A DNA stretch of 64,000 bases from Nocardia colli (GCF_008704205.1 NZ_VXLC01000008.1:186001-250000), one strand, 5' to 3'; positions 25,701 through 36,012 are shown, counted from the stretch's first letter. The notes: generated from the sequence alone by a model not told the origin. Made by a program: numbers and translations.

Positions 25701-25942
25701 GCGAGGGCGAGGTCTGGGTGCAGGGCACCGTTCGCTGGTTCGACACCGCGAAGGGCTTCGGGTTCCTGGAATCCGCGGATTACCCGGACGGCGTTTTCGT
25801 CGAGTACTCCTGCATCGACTCCCCCGGTTTCAAGACGCTCGCCGCGGGTCAGCCGGTCACGTTCATCGGTGAACTGCGCCCGCGCGGCGTCGAGGCCGTC
25901 GCGGTGCGGCCGATGGCGTTGTTATCCACTGCCGCCGCGTAA
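25697..25942 (+). CDS. cold-shock-domain protein (diverged)
   Basis: The 81-aa protein has the single five-stranded cold-shock domain: VQGTVRWFDTAKGFGFLES contains RNP1 (KGFGFL), and GVFVEYSCI is a diverged RNP2 (usually VFVHxSxI, here with Glu for His). VTFIGELRPRGVEAVAVRP fills the last strands. Such proteins bind single-stranded RNA or DNA. It starts inside the ATGA overlap with the small upstream gene. Its last 21 bases overlap the convergent double-TetR gene. Confidence 0.88.
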   Translation: MSEGEVWVQGTVRWFDTAKGFGFLESADYPDGVFVEYSCIDSPGFKTLAAGQPVTFIGELRPRGVEAVAVRPMALLSTAAA

Positions 25943-27127
25943 TCCGGACAGGCCGAGCACCTCGGCGCCGATCGCCGCCGACGCGGACACGATGTCGGGG
26001 AAGGCACGCAGGTGCGAGGTCAGCGCTAGATGGCTCAGCATCGATTGGGCGGCTTGGACTCGCATACGAGCCGGGATCGGGTCCCAATCGGGGTGCAGCT
26101 TGCGCAGTAGGTGCACCCATTCGGCGATGTAGGCGCGTTGCGCGGCCTTCGCTCGGTGATGGTCCGCGTCGGGCAGATGCCGCGCCTCGGAGACGAGGGT
26201 CTGCATGAGGTGCGGATTCTCGAACACGAAAGCGCCGTAACCCGCGAGCAGCCGTTCGAGTCCGTCTCGCGGGTCGGTGGCCTGCGCGAGCGCGCGGTTC
26301 AGGTCGATGCGCAGCCATTCGTCGCCGCGGACGATGGCCGCCATGAGGATGTCCACTTTCCCGGGGAAGTGGTTGTAGAGACTCGGCCCGGCAATGCCGA
26401 CGGCCGCACCGATGTCGTCCATGCTGACGCTGGCGAAGCCGCGTTCGGCGAAGAGCGTGGTCGCCTCGGTGAGGATCGCTTCGCGCCGGGAACGCGCGGC
26501 GAGCGGCGCCTGCGCGACCGTCCGGTCTCCCCGTTCCCCCAGCACCGGATTCGGCGCGGCGAGCACCGCGGCGATGAATTCGCCCAGCAGCGTGGTGAAT
26601 TCGGGCTCGGGCAGCGAAAGACTATGGAACGACACACTATTCGCGACAGCCAACGCCGCCCAGGAGAGCAGGTCGGCGGCCGTCGGATCGAGCTCGGGGC
26701 GGCGCGCGGCGATGATCTCGGCCAGGCGGGCGCCGATCTGCCTGGCCTGGATGCGAAACGCGGCCCGATCCGCGTCGGACAGGTGCCGGGCTTCGCGCCG
26801 CCACAGCACCCCGACATCGCGGCCGGCCAGCACGGTCGCGGCCAGCGTGTGCGCGAGGTCGTCGGGCTCGTCCGCCGCGGATTCGACCGCGGCGGCGAAC
26901 ACGGTCAGCGCCTCCTCGACCACCGTGGCCAGCAGGCTCTGCTTGCCCCGGAAATGCCGGTACAGCGCGGACGGGCCGATGGCCACCGCCTCGGCCACCT
27001 CACCCATGCCCACGTTCCCGTATCCGTTGCGGCAGAACAACTCCGTGGCCGCCGCGACGATCAGTGCACGCCGGTTCGCCGGCCTGGTGCCACGGGCCGG
27101 ACGGACCAGGTCCGGCCCGTTCACCAT
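25922..27127 (-). CDS. double-TetR regulator (two TetR units in one chain)
   Basis: The 401-aa protein contains two complete TetR helix-turn-helix motifs: one near the N terminus (VGMGEVAEAVAIGPSALYRHFRGKQSLLATVV) and one in the middle (VSMDDIGAAVGIAGPSLYNHFPGKVDILMAAI). Each is followed by a helical ligand domain. Length is twice that of a normal TetR. The double form is known in actinobacteria, often beside lipid-degradation operons. It is the last gene of the acyl-CoA operon (13 bases after the ligase stop) and probably regulates it. Confidence 0.9.
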   Translation of the reverse strand: MVNGPDLVRPARGTRPANRRALIVAAATELFCRNGYGNVGMGEVAEAVAIGPSALYRHFRGKQSLLATVVEEALTVFAAAVESAADEPDDLAHTLAATVLAGRDVGVLWRREARHLSDADRAAFRIQARQIGARLAEIIAARRPELDPTAADLLSWAALAVANSVSFHSLSLPEPEFTTLLGEFIAAVLAAPNPVLGERGDRTVAQAPLAARSRREAILTEATTLFAERGFASVSMDDIGAAVGIAGPSLYNHFPGKVDILMAAIVRGDEWLRIDLNRALAQATDPRDGLERLLAGYGAFVFENPHLMQTLVSEARHLPDADHHRAKAAQRAYIAEWVHLLRKLHPDWDPIPARMRVQAAQSMLSHLALTSHLRAFPDIVSASAAIGAEVLGLSGLRGGSG

Positions 27128-27140
27128 TCGATGTCGCCCC

Positions 27141-28688
<1,548 letters not shown>

Positions 28689-28703
28689 GGCGGTCCCTCG
28701 GTC

Positions 28704-29534
28704 CTAGATGCTGAAGCCGCCGCCGCAGACCAGAGTCTGCGCGCTGACGTAGTCGGACTCGGGCAGGCACAGCAGGTACACCGCGCCGGCCGCCTCGGCC
28801 GGCGTGCCGCCGCGGCCGAGCGGGATCATCTGCTCCATCGCGGCCAGCAGGTTCGGGTTCACCCCGACCTTGATCTCCTTGCCCTGCACGTCGATGGTGC
28901 CGCCGGTGCCCGCGGGCGCCTCGGTGAGCCGGGTCTTGATCAGCCCGAACGCGACCGCGTTCACGGTGACGTTGTAGCGGCCCCACTCTTTGGCCAGCGC
29001 CTTGGTCAGGCCGAGCACGCCCGCCTTGCCGGAGGAGTAATTCGCCTGTCCCGCATTGCCGCCGGTGCCCGCCATCGAGGAGATGTTGACCACCTTGCGG
29101 CACGGCACCGGCTCGCCGGCCGCCTTGGCCTGCTTCACCGCCGCCGCGATCACCGGCTGCGCGGCTCGCAGGATCCGGAACGGGGCCTTGAGATGTACGT
29201 CGAGGATGGCGTCCCACTGTTCGTCGGTCATCTTCTGGATGACCGAGTCCCAGGTGTAGCCAGCGTTGTTGATGATGATGTCCAGCCCGCCGAACTCGTC
29301 GACGGCGGTCTGCACGAAGCGTTCGGCGAAGCCCTCCTCGGTGACGCTGCCGACGCACGACACCGCCTGTCCGCCCGCGGCTTCGACGGCGGCGACGGTC
29401 TCCTTGGCCGGTTCGGCGTCGAGGTCGTTCACCACCACCTTCGCGCCTTCACCGGCCAGTTTCAGCGCGATCTCGCGGCCGATGCCGCGGCCCGAGCCGG
29501 AGACGATAGCGACCTTGCCATCCAGAGTTCCCAT
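28704..29534 (-). CDS. SDR-family 3-hydroxyacyl-CoA dehydrogenase-type oxidoreductase
   Basis: The 276-aa protein has the classical SDR cofactor motif GSGRGIG (TGxxxGxG type), the NNAGY loop, and the catalytic NISSMAG...NYSSGKAG region with Ser, Tyr and Lys. Its length and the C-terminal ARAGG-like part (MIPLGRGGTPAEAAGAVYLL) resemble the dehydrogenase domain of multifunctional beta-oxidation enzymes. The ATG at 29534 follows AAAGGA; an in-frame TTG at 29543 is less likely. In operon context it may oxidise 3-hydroxyacyl-CoA. Confidence 0.88.
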   Translation of the reverse strand: MGTLDGKVAIVSGSGRGIGREIALKLAGEGAKVVVNDLDAEPAKETVAAVEAAGGQAVSCVGSVTEEGFAERFVQTAVDEFGGLDIIINNAGYTWDSVIQKMTDEQWDAILDVHLKAPFRILRAAQPVIAAAVKQAKAAGEPVPCRKVVNISSMAGTGGNAGQANYSSGKAGVLGLTKALAKEWGRYNVTVNAVAFGLIKTRLTEAPAGTGGTIDVQGKEIKVGVNPNLLAAMEQMIPLGRGGTPAEAAGAVYLLCLPESDYVSAQTLVCGGGFSI

Positions 29535-29549
29535 GTGCGGCAATTCCTT

Positions 29550-29960
29550 TCAGAGGGCGACGACGGCGTCGCCGGTGAGTGTGACGGTGCCGTCGGCGAG
29601 GGTGACGGCGAGTTCGAGGGTGGCCCGGCGTTCGCCGTCCACGGTGTCGATCGAGACGACCTTGCCGGTCGCGGTGGGTTCGGCGTGCACCGGCGTGATG
29701 GCGGCGAAACGCACCCGGTAGCTCCGGATCGACTGCGGGTCAACCCAATCGGTGAGCAGCCGGCCGAGGTAGGCCATCGACAGCATGCCGTGCGCGAACA
29801 CGTCGGGCAGCCCGGCGGACTTGGCCACGTCCAGGTCGATGTGGATCGGGTTGTGATCGCCGGAGGCGCCGGCGAACAGCGCCAACGTGGTCCGGGAGAT
29901 CGGTTTCACCCGCAGCGGCGCGAGTTCGGTGCCGAGGTCGACGGATGCGAGGTCGGTCAT
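29550..29960 (-). CDS. MaoC-like hot-dog dehydratase (HadB-type)
   Basis: The 136-aa protein has the R-hydratase motif DHNPIHIDLDVAKSAGLPDVFAHGM with the catalytic Asp and His (about 35-59). The single hot-dog fold is the usual length for MaoC/HadB proteins. It overlaps the preceding gene by 4 bp, and that gene encodes an FAS1-DH-type partner; such pairs form heterodimeric enoyl-CoA hydratases in mycolata. It therefore probably supplies the active site of the complex. Confidence 0.88.
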   Translation of the reverse strand: MTDLASVDLGTELAPLRVKPISRTTLALFAGASGDHNPIHIDLDVAKSAGLPDVFAHGMLSMAYLGRLLTDWVDPQSIRSYRVRFAAITPVHAEPTATGKVVSIDTVDGERRATLELAVTLADGTVTLTGDAVVAL

Positions 29961-30415
29961 TTCGCTGCCTCCGGGTTGCGCACGACGATCACGGATTTCA
30001 GTTCGGCGACCAGGGTGCCGTCGGCGCGGGTGACAGTGGAGGTCTTCTCGATGAACTCCAGCGCGCCGCCCTTCTTGGTGTAGACGTTGCCGATGGTCGG
30101 CGTCGCGGTGAGCACGTCACCCGCCACCGCGGTGGCGTGATAGATGAACGACTGCTCGCCGTGCAGCACCCGGCGCAGGTCGATGCCGAGGTCGGCCAGC
30201 CAGCTGAACGAATCGGGATTGTCCAGCTCGATGCCGAACAGGAAGGTCGGCGGCACCGGGAGATTCGGGTATCCCGCCGCTTTCGCCGCGTCGAGGTCGG
30301 TGAAGATCGGGTTCCGCTCGCCGATCGCCTGGGCGAAGAAGCGCAGCCGTCCGGCCTCCACGATCAGGGTGCTCGGCGGCAGCGGCTTGCCGATTACGCT
30401 CTGGTCCAACGGCAT
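29957..30415 (-). CDS. MaoC N-terminal/FAS1-DH domain protein (HadA/HadC-type)
   Basis: The 152-aa protein starts MPLDQSVIGKPLPPSTLIVEAGRLRFFAQAIGERNPIF and continues YPNLPVPPTFLFGIE, the FAS1_DH_region pattern of HadA and HadC subunits. It lacks the DxNPxHxD active-site motif. It is coupled to the MaoC gene by ATGA (29957..29960), which supports a non-catalytic or substrate-positioning subunit of a heterodimeric hydratase. The substrate could be enoyl-CoA from fatty acid or sterol-like compounds. Confidence 0.85.
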   Translation of the reverse strand: MPLDQSVIGKPLPPSTLIVEAGRLRFFAQAIGERNPIFTDLDAAKAAGYPNLPVPPTFLFGIELDNPDSFSWLADLGIDLRRVLHGEQSFIYHATAVAGDVLTATPTIGNVYTKKGGALEFIEKTSTVTRADGTLVAELKSVIVVRNPEAAK

Positions 30416-30419
30416 TCGG

Positions 30420-31607
30420 TCAGCTCACCTTCTCGTACAGGGTCACCACGGCCGCGCCGCCGAGCCCGATGTTGTGCTGCAGGGCGAGTTTCAGGTCATC
30501 GGCGACCTGCCGTCCCTCGGCCTGTCCGCGCAACTGCCAGACCAATTCGGCGCATTGCGCGAGCCCGGTCGCGCCGAGCGGATGCCCCTTGGACAGCAGC
30601 CCGCCGGACGGATTCGTGACGACCCGGCCGCCGTAGGTGTTGTCGCCGTCGTTGACGAACTTCTCCGCCGTGCCCTCGGGAGTGAGCCCGAGCGCCTCAT
30701 AGGTGAGCAGTTCGTTGGCGGTGAAGCAGTCGTGCAGCTCGACCACCCTGATGTCCTCGGGCGAGACACCCGAGGCCGCGTAAACCTGTTGTGCCGCAGC
30801 CTTGGACATGTCGTAGCCGACGATCTTCGTCATGTCCTTCTCGGCGAAGGTGGACGGGAAGTCGGTGGTCATCGCCTGCGCCCGGATCACGATCGACGCG
30901 TCGATGCCGTTGGCCCTGGCGAAATCCTCGCTGACGATGACCGCCGCGGCCGCGCCACAGGTGGGCGGGCAGCATTGCAGCCGGGTGAGCGGGCCGTAGA
31001 TGTGCGGCGAGGCAAGCACTTCGGCGACCGTGACCGGATCCGTGAACACCGCGAACGGATTGTTGGCCGCGTGCCTGCGCGACTTCACCGAGATCTTGGC
31101 GAAGGTTTCCGGTGCGGTGCCGTACTTTTCCGCGTACTGCCGCCCGGCCCCGCCGAACATCTGTGCCGCGAACGGGGATTCGTCGCGCTCCTGGATCTCG
31201 TCCATCACCTCGTCGAAGCGGGCGAACGGACTCGGCCGGTCGGCGTAGCCACGGGCCAGCGCGCCGCGCTGCATCTGCTCGAAGCCGACGGCGAGAACCG
31301 CTTCGGCGGCACCGGATTCCACCGCCTGGCGGGCGAGGAACAGGGCCGACGATCCGGTCGAGCAGTTGTTGTTGACGTTGATCACCGGGATGCCGGTCTG
31401 CCCGAGCCCGTAGATCACCGCCTGCCCGCAGGTCGAATCGCCGTAGACGTAGCCGGCGTAGGCCTGCTGGATCTGGGCGTAGTCGACGTCGGCATCGAGC
31501 AGCGCGGCCCGCGCGGCTCTCGTGCCCATGACGTCGTAGGTCTGGCTCCGGCTCGGCGTGGTGAACGGAATCATTCCCACACCGGCGACGACGGCGCGTC
31601 TGCTCAT
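30420..31607 (-). CDS. thiolase-like lipid-transfer protein (SCP2-type acetyl-CoA acetyltransferase)
   Basis: The 395-aa protein has the thiolase fold with active-site Cys82 in NVNNNCSTGSSAL, a HDCFTANEL segment and the C-terminal GGLLSKGHPLGATGLAQ. These features match the SCP2/lipid-transfer thiolase subgroup (DitF- and Ltp-like) rather than FadA-type thiolases. It is the first gene of the minus-strand operon that runs to 25922 and would cleave 3-ketoacyl-CoA. The substrate class (fatty acid or sterol side chain) is inference. Confidence 0.9.
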   Translation of the reverse strand: MSRRAVVAGVGMIPFTTPSRSQTYDVMGTRAARAALLDADVDYAQIQQAYAGYVYGDSTCGQAVIYGLGQTGIPVINVNNNCSTGSSALFLARQAVESGAAEAVLAVGFEQMQRGALARGYADRPSPFARFDEVMDEIQERDESPFAAQMFGGAGRQYAEKYGTAPETFAKISVKSRRHAANNPFAVFTDPVTVAEVLASPHIYGPLTRLQCCPPTCGAAAAVIVSEDFARANGIDASIVIRAQAMTTDFPSTFAEKDMTKIVGYDMSKAAAQQVYAASGVSPEDIRVVELHDCFTANELLTYEALGLTPEGTAEKFVNDGDNTYGGRVVTNPSGGLLSKGHPLGATGLAQCAELVWQLRGQAEGRQVADDLKLALQHNIGLGGAAVVTLYEKVS

Positions 31608-31635
31608 GTCGTTCCCATCAACGGTGACTAGCGGA

Positions 31636-31731
31636 TATTCACTTATTGAACATCACCTGGCTCACACCTGGAAGAGCAATCAGCAAAGACGCTGGTCAGT
31701 GACCTTCATTACGCTATGGGCTATTCACTTA
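31636..31731. promoter_or_regulatory. direct repeats and palindrome upstream of the acyl-CoA operon
   Basis: TATTCACTTA occurs twice (31636..31645 and 31722..31731), and GGTCAGTGACC (31694..31704) is a perfect 5-bp palindrome around one base. The region 31608..31760 is less GC-rich than its surroundings and must hold the promoter of the minus-strand operon. The repeats are candidate sites for the double-TetR protein; no binding consensus is known to me. Confidence 0.45.
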
Positions 31732-31760
31732 GCCGACTGTGGCAGGCCGCGGAAACGACT

Positions 31761-31797
31761 CGAGCCCCCGCATCTCGTCGAGAGATGCGGGGGCTCG
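31761..31797 (-). terminator. strong hairpin terminator after the 55-aa gene
   Basis: A perfect 16-bp GC-rich stem (31761..31776 with 31782..31797) closes a five-base loop, GTCGA. It starts 14 bases beyond the TGA of the small gene at 31812. There is no long U tract, as is common in high-GC actinobacteria. It isolates the small gene from the acyl-CoA operon promoter. Confidence 0.8.
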
Positions 31798-31811
31798 GGT
31801 CATGTCCGGCG

Positions 31812-31979
31812 TCAGGCGTGCGGCGGATTGACCTCCCCGACAGCAGACCCGGAGCCATCTTCGGCTCTACTGAATACCGGCTGATGATGTACGTCACTGC
31901 TCTCGGCAGGCGTATACACCTGGATGGGAATGGTGTCATGGCTGAACAGCCCGGACCCTTGCCCGCTTTCCTGACTCAT
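31812..31979 (-). CDS. orphan 55-aa hydrophilic protein
   Basis: ATG at 31979 is preceded by GGAGGAGG with eight bases spacing, among the best ribosome binding sites in the window. It encodes 55 residues starting MSQESGQGSGLFSHDTIPIQ, with VYTPAESSDVHHQPVF in the middle and a Gly/Ser/acidic tail ending VNPPHA. There is no Cys, no signal peptide and no membrane segment, and I recognise no family. A perfect terminator stem follows immediately, so it is a stand-alone transcription unit. Function unknown; it could be a small regulator, a peptide precursor or a structural peptide. Confidence 0.65.
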   Translation of the reverse strand: MSQESGQGSGLFSHDTIPIQVYTPAESSDVHHQPVFSRAEDGSGSAVGEVNPPHA

Positions 31980-32315
31980 TCGTCGAGCCTCCTCCGATCG
32001 GCCGCGAATAGCCAATCCCCTCTATTCAACCCCTTCCGCGCGGAACCGCGCATGATCGGCGTCCCACTGGGATGTTGTCGTGTCCCGGCGCAGCCGATAC
32101 GCGGTGCGGTCATGTCCCGTTGTACTGGCGTCCGCCTGCTGTTGCCGTGGCGGTGTCCGCGGCGCTGGTACCGTCGAGGCAAGAATCATCGTCGGCCATT
32201 TCTTCGGCCGATCATCGAGCTCGGTTCACCTGAGCAACGCCGATCACGACCCGAGTCGGCGGCCTGACCGGGCTTTCCTGCGCCTGCGCGCAGCCGATCC
32301 ACCCGAAGAGGACCA
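31980..32315. other. 336-bp divergent intergenic region
   Basis: It lies between the 55-aa gene and the DesA3-like gene. A short inverted repeat (TCGGCC/GGCCGA around ATTTCTTC, near 32193..32212) is flanked by two copies of ATCATCG. No convincing additional gene is seen on either strand; promoters for both neighbours must lie here. Confidence 0.4.
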
Positions 32316-33623
32316 ATGGCTATCACCGACATTGCCGTGTACACGCACCTGAGCAAGGAAGACATCGAGGCGCTCGGCACCGAGCTCGACGCGATCCATC
32401 GCGACGTGAGCGAGTCGCTCGGCGGCCGCGACGCCGCCTACATCCGGCGCACCATTCGATTCCAGCGCGCCCTCGACATCGCGGCCCGGCTGCTGATCGC
32501 GGTGAATCGGAACAAGGCGACCTGGCTGCTCGGCACGGCGGCGCTGGCCGCGGCCAAGGCCGTCGAGAACATGGAGATCGGGCACAACGTCTCGCACGGC
32601 CAATGGGATTGGATGAACGACCCGGAGATCCACTCCAGCACCTGGGAATGGGACATGGTCGGGCTGTCTTCGCAGTGGCGGTACTCGCACAACTATCGCC
32701 ACCACGTCTACACCAACGTGATCGACATGGACGACGACATCGGCTTCGGCGTGATGCGGGTGACCAGGGACCAGGAGTGGAACCCGAGCCATCTGCTGCA
32801 ACCGCTGCAAAACCTGTTGCTGGCCACCACCTTCGAGTGGGGCATCGGCCTGCACGGCCTCTACGCCGACCGCGACCGGTTCGAGTCGAAGGCCGAAAAG
32901 ACCGCGGTGACAATGGCTTTCCTGAAGAAGATCTCCCGCCAGGCGATCAAGGACTACGTGCTGTTCCCCGCGCTGAGCGGAAAGCGCTGGCGCCGCGCGT
33001 TGACCGCGAACCTCACCGCCAACGTCGTGCGCAATGCCTGGACGTACGTGGTCATCTTCTGCGGCCACTTCCCCGACGGCGCGGAGAAGTTCACCCCCGC
33101 CGCGCTCGAGGACGAGACGAAGTCCGAGTGGTACCTGCGCCAGATGCTCGGCACCGCGAACTTCGACGCCGGCCCGACCCTCGCCTTCGCCAGCGGAAAC
33201 CTGTGCTACCAAATCGAACACCACCTGTTCCCGGACCTGCCGAGCAACCGCTACGCCGAGATCGCCGTCCGGGTGCGCGCGCTGTGTGACAAGTACGACC
33301 TGCCCTACACCAGCGGGTCCCTGCTGCGGCAGTACCTGCTCACCATGCGCACAATCCACAAGCTCGCGGTCCCCGACCGGTTCCTGATCGCCACCTCCGA
33401 CGACGCGCCGGAGACCGCCTCGGAGCGCAAATTCCAGAACGGCGCCACCCTGGCTGTGTCCGAAATCACCGGCGCGGCAGAGGGTTTGCGCACCGCCCTG
33501 CACAACGGACGCCTGCGCCTCGAGCTGGAGGCCGGACTCAAGGGCGGCCGGTTGCGCCGGACCGCGCAGCGGGTGCGTTCGAATATCGAAGGCTCGCTGC
33601 GCAGGCCGGTCGCTACCACGTAA
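32316..33623 (+). CDS. desA3: acyl-CoA delta-9 desaturase, DesA3-like
   Basis: The 435-aa membrane protein has three histidine boxes: HNVSH (90-94), HNYRHH (125-130) and QIEHH (299-303). Long stretches, such as ENMEIGHNVSHGQWDWMNDPEIHSSTWEWDM and the C-terminal DDAPETASERKF, match my recall of Mycobacterium tuberculosis DesA3 (Rv3229c). DesA3 makes oleoyl-CoA from stearoyl-CoA and needs an electron-transfer partner, which is not beside it here. RBS GAAGAGGA precedes the ATG. Substrate assignment rests on family likeness. Confidence 0.88.
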   Translation: MAITDIAVYTHLSKEDIEALGTELDAIHRDVSESLGGRDAAYIRRTIRFQRALDIAARLLIAVNRNKATWLLGTAALAAAKAVENMEIGHNVSHGQWDWMNDPEIHSSTWEWDMVGLSSQWRYSHNYRHHVYTNVIDMDDDIGFGVMRVTRDQEWNPSHLLQPLQNLLLATTFEWGIGLHGLYADRDRFESKAEKTAVTMAFLKKISRQAIKDYVLFPALSGKRWRRALTANLTANVVRNAWTYVVIFCGHFPDGAEKFTPAALEDETKSEWYLRQMLGTANFDAGPTLAFASGNLCYQIEHHLFPDLPSNRYAEIAVRVRALCDKYDLPYTSGSLLRQYLLTMRTIHKLAVPDRFLIATSDDAPETASERKFQNGATLAVSEITGAAEGLRTALHNGRLRLELEAGLKGGRLRRTAQRVRSNIEGSLRRPVATT

Positions 33624-33629
33624 TCGGCG

Positions 33630-35153
33630 TCAAGCGCCCGCCGGATGGCGCTTCGAACGTTTCCAGCCGAAGGTCAATTGGACTGCGCGCTGCCAGTTCT
33701 CGTACTCGTCGGCGCGATGTACCGGGTCCATCTGCGGACGCCATTGGGCGGCCAGCCGCCAGTTGTTGCGCAGACCCTCCAGATCGGGCCAGTACCCGAC
33801 GGCCAGGCCGGCCGCGTATGCCGCACCGAGGGAAACGGTTTCGGCGTTGAACGGGCGCATGACGGGGACGTCGAGGACGTCGGCGACGATCTGCATGAGC
33901 AGGTTGTCGGAGGTCATCCCGCCGTCGACCCGCAGGGCGCGGGCTTGTAAACCGGAGTCGGCGTTCATCGCGTCGACCACCTCGCGGGTCTGCCACGCGG
34001 TCGCCTCCAGGACCGCGCGGGCCAGGTGGCCCTTGGTGATATAGGACGTCAGGCCGACGATGAGACCGCGGGCGTCGCTGCGCCAGTGCGGCGCGTACAG
34101 CCCGGAGAAGGCCGGCACGATGTAGCAGCCGCCGTTGTCTTGCACTGTGCGCGCGAGGGTTTCGATCTCCGGCGCGCTGGCGACCAGGCCGATGTTGTCA
34201 CGCACCCACTGCACCAGCGAGCCGGTGACCGCGATCGGGCCCTCCAGTGCGTACACCGGCTTCTCGTCGCCGATCTGGTAGCCGATGGTGGTGAGCAGGC
34301 CGTGCGAGGACTGCACCAATTCGCGGCCGGTGTTCATCATGAGGAAGCCGCCGGTGCCGTAGGTGCATTTGGTTTCCCCACGCGCGAAACAGGTTTGGCC
34401 GAACAGCGCGGCATGCTGATCGCCGAGGGCGGCGGCGATCGGGATGCCGGGCACGACGCGGCGGGTGGTGCCGTAGGACGCGGTCGAGGGCTGGATGCGC
34501 GGTAGCATCGCCGCGGGGATGCCGAAGAAGCTCAGCAGTTCCGCGTCCCACTCGAGGGTGGCGAGGTTCATCAGCAGGGTGCGGCTGGCATTGGTGACGT
34601 CGGTGAGGTGCAGGCCGCCGTCCACCCCGCCGGTCAGGTTCCAGATCAGCCAGGTCTCCATGGTGCCGAATAGCACCTCGCCGCGTTCGGCCCGATCACG
34701 CAGGCCCGCAATGTTATCCAGCAGCCAGCGCAGCCGCGGCGCGGCGAAGTAGGTGGCCAGCGGCAACCCGGATAGCTCCCGGATATGTTGCGCGCCAGGC
34801 CTTTCCTCGAACTCGCGGACCAGATCCTCGCTGCGGGTGTCTTGCCAGACGATGGCCCGGCGGATCGGCGCGCCGGTGCGTCGATCCCACACCACCGTGG
34901 TCTCGCGCTGGTTCGCAATGCCAAGGGCCGCAATCTGATCCGCGGTGATGCCGGCGTCGCGCAGCGCCTGCGGCACGATCCGGTCGACATTGCGCCAGAT
35001 CTCCATCGCGTCCTGCTCGACCCACCCGGGCCGCGGATAATGCTGCTGATGCTCGCGTTGCGCGACCGCGACCAGGCGTGCGCGCTGATCGAACAGGATG
35101 CACCTGGTGGAGGTGGTGCCCTGATCGATGGCGAGCACGAACCGCTGCGTCAT
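33630..35153 (-). CDS. glpK: glycerol kinase (paralog 1, next to IclR)
   Basis: The 507-aa FGGY kinase begins FVLAIDQGTTSTRCILFD (phosphate-binding loop 1) and has GWVEQDAMEIW, NQRETTVVWDRRTG, the catalytic-Asp region ALGDQHAALFGQ, and DNGGCYIVPAFSGLYAPHWRSDARG, all typical of GlpK. It phosphorylates glycerol to glycerol-3-phosphate with ATP. It lies 31 bases after the IclR gene on the same strand, so the two probably form an operon. It is convergent with desA3 (6-base gap). A second, different glpK follows glpF on the other strand. Confidence 0.93.
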   Translation of the reverse strand: MTQRFVLAIDQGTTSTRCILFDQRARLVAVAQREHQQHYPRPGWVEQDAMEIWRNVDRIVPQALRDAGITADQIAALGIANQRETTVVWDRRTGAPIRRAIVWQDTRSEDLVREFEERPGAQHIRELSGLPLATYFAAPRLRWLLDNIAGLRDRAERGEVLFGTMETWLIWNLTGGVDGGLHLTDVTNASRTLLMNLATLEWDAELLSFFGIPAAMLPRIQPSTASYGTTRRVVPGIPIAAALGDQHAALFGQTCFARGETKCTYGTGGFLMMNTGRELVQSSHGLLTTIGYQIGDEKPVYALEGPIAVTGSLVQWVRDNIGLVASAPEIETLARTVQDNGGCYIVPAFSGLYAPHWRSDARGLIVGLTSYITKGHLARAVLEATAWQTREVVDAMNADSGLQARALRVDGGMTSDNLLMQIVADVLDVPVMRPFNAETVSLGAAYAAGLAVGYWPDLEGLRNNWRLAAQWRPQMDPVHRADEYENWQRAVQLTFGWKRSKRHPAGA

Positions 35154-35184
35154 CCGCGTCCTTTCCTGAGGTGAAACGGTGTGG

Positions 35185-35991
35185 TCAGTGTCCGGCGCCG
35201 AGATCGCGCGAGACCGCGTGCGCGGCGTCGCGCACGAGGGTGATCAACGCGGGACGGTGCCGTAATTGCGGGTCGCAGAGCCGGTCGACCGGTCCGCTGA
35301 TGCCGATGGCGCCCACCACGAGTCCGCCGTGCGCGCGGATCGGCGCGGCGATGCCCGCCTCGCCCGGCCGGAACTCCTCGGTGTCCCCCGCCCAGCCGGC
35401 CTGCCGGACCGCGGCGAGGGCGCGATTGAGCGCGACCCGGTCGACGATGGTGCGCCGAGTGAGCGAGGGCAGGTCACCCCCGCGCACGGCAGCCGCGAGC
35501 TCCGCGTCGAAGGCGAGCAGCACCTTGCCGAGGGCGGTCGCATGGGGTGGTAAGAGTTCGCCCAGCTCGAGGGCCTGTTCGGTGTTGTCCGGACGGAACA
35601 CGTGATGCACGACGACTACTGCTCCGTCGAAGGGGGGACGGTTGCCGGCGAAGCCGGCGGGGTGGGTGAACGCTGTCGCACCGATGCGGACCGCCTCGCC
35701 GGTGCGGGCGGCCAGCGCGTCGGCCCAGTTGATCGCGCGCGAGCGCAGCTCATTGGCATCCAGATAGCTGGTGCCGAGGTGGAGCAGCGCCGCGCCGAGT
35801 TGATACTTGCCGGTCGCCGAATCCTGCTCGACGAAGCCGACACCCTGCAGGGTGCGCAGGATGCCGTGTGCGGTGGGTTTGGCCAGGTCGAGTGCGCCGG
35901 CGATCTCGCCGACGCCGAGGCGGCCCGCGCCGCGGGCGAGCAGCCGCAGAATGGCCGCCGCTCGTTCGATCGATTGGATCGGACCGGGCAT
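35185..35991 (-). CDS. IclR-family transcriptional regulator of glycerol genes
   Basis: The 268-aa protein has the IclR winged helix (SIERAAAILRLLARGAGRLGVGEIAGALDLAKPTAHGILRTLQGVGFVEQ, about 6-55) and a GAF-like effector domain ending ISGPVDRLCD. The start is ATG at 35991 (MPGPIQSIERAA); the open frame continues upstream but runs through an operator. The gene is divergent from glpF-glpK-glpD and upstream of a glpK. Two matching palindromes lie in the 254-bp gap, so it most likely controls both glycerol units. Confidence 0.9.
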   Translation of the reverse strand: MPGPIQSIERAAAILRLLARGAGRLGVGEIAGALDLAKPTAHGILRTLQGVGFVEQDSATGKYQLGAALLHLGTSYLDANELRSRAINWADALAARTGEAVRIGATAFTHPAGFAGNRPPFDGAVVVVHHVFRPDNTEQALELGELLPPHATALGKVLLAFDAELAAAVRGGDLPSLTRRTIVDRVALNRALAAVRQAGWAGDTEEFRPGEAGIAAPIRAHGGLVVGAIGISGPVDRLCDPQLRHRPALITLVRDAAHAVSRDLGAGH

Positions 35992-36012
35992 GAACCGAAA
36001 CCTAACCTCTCG

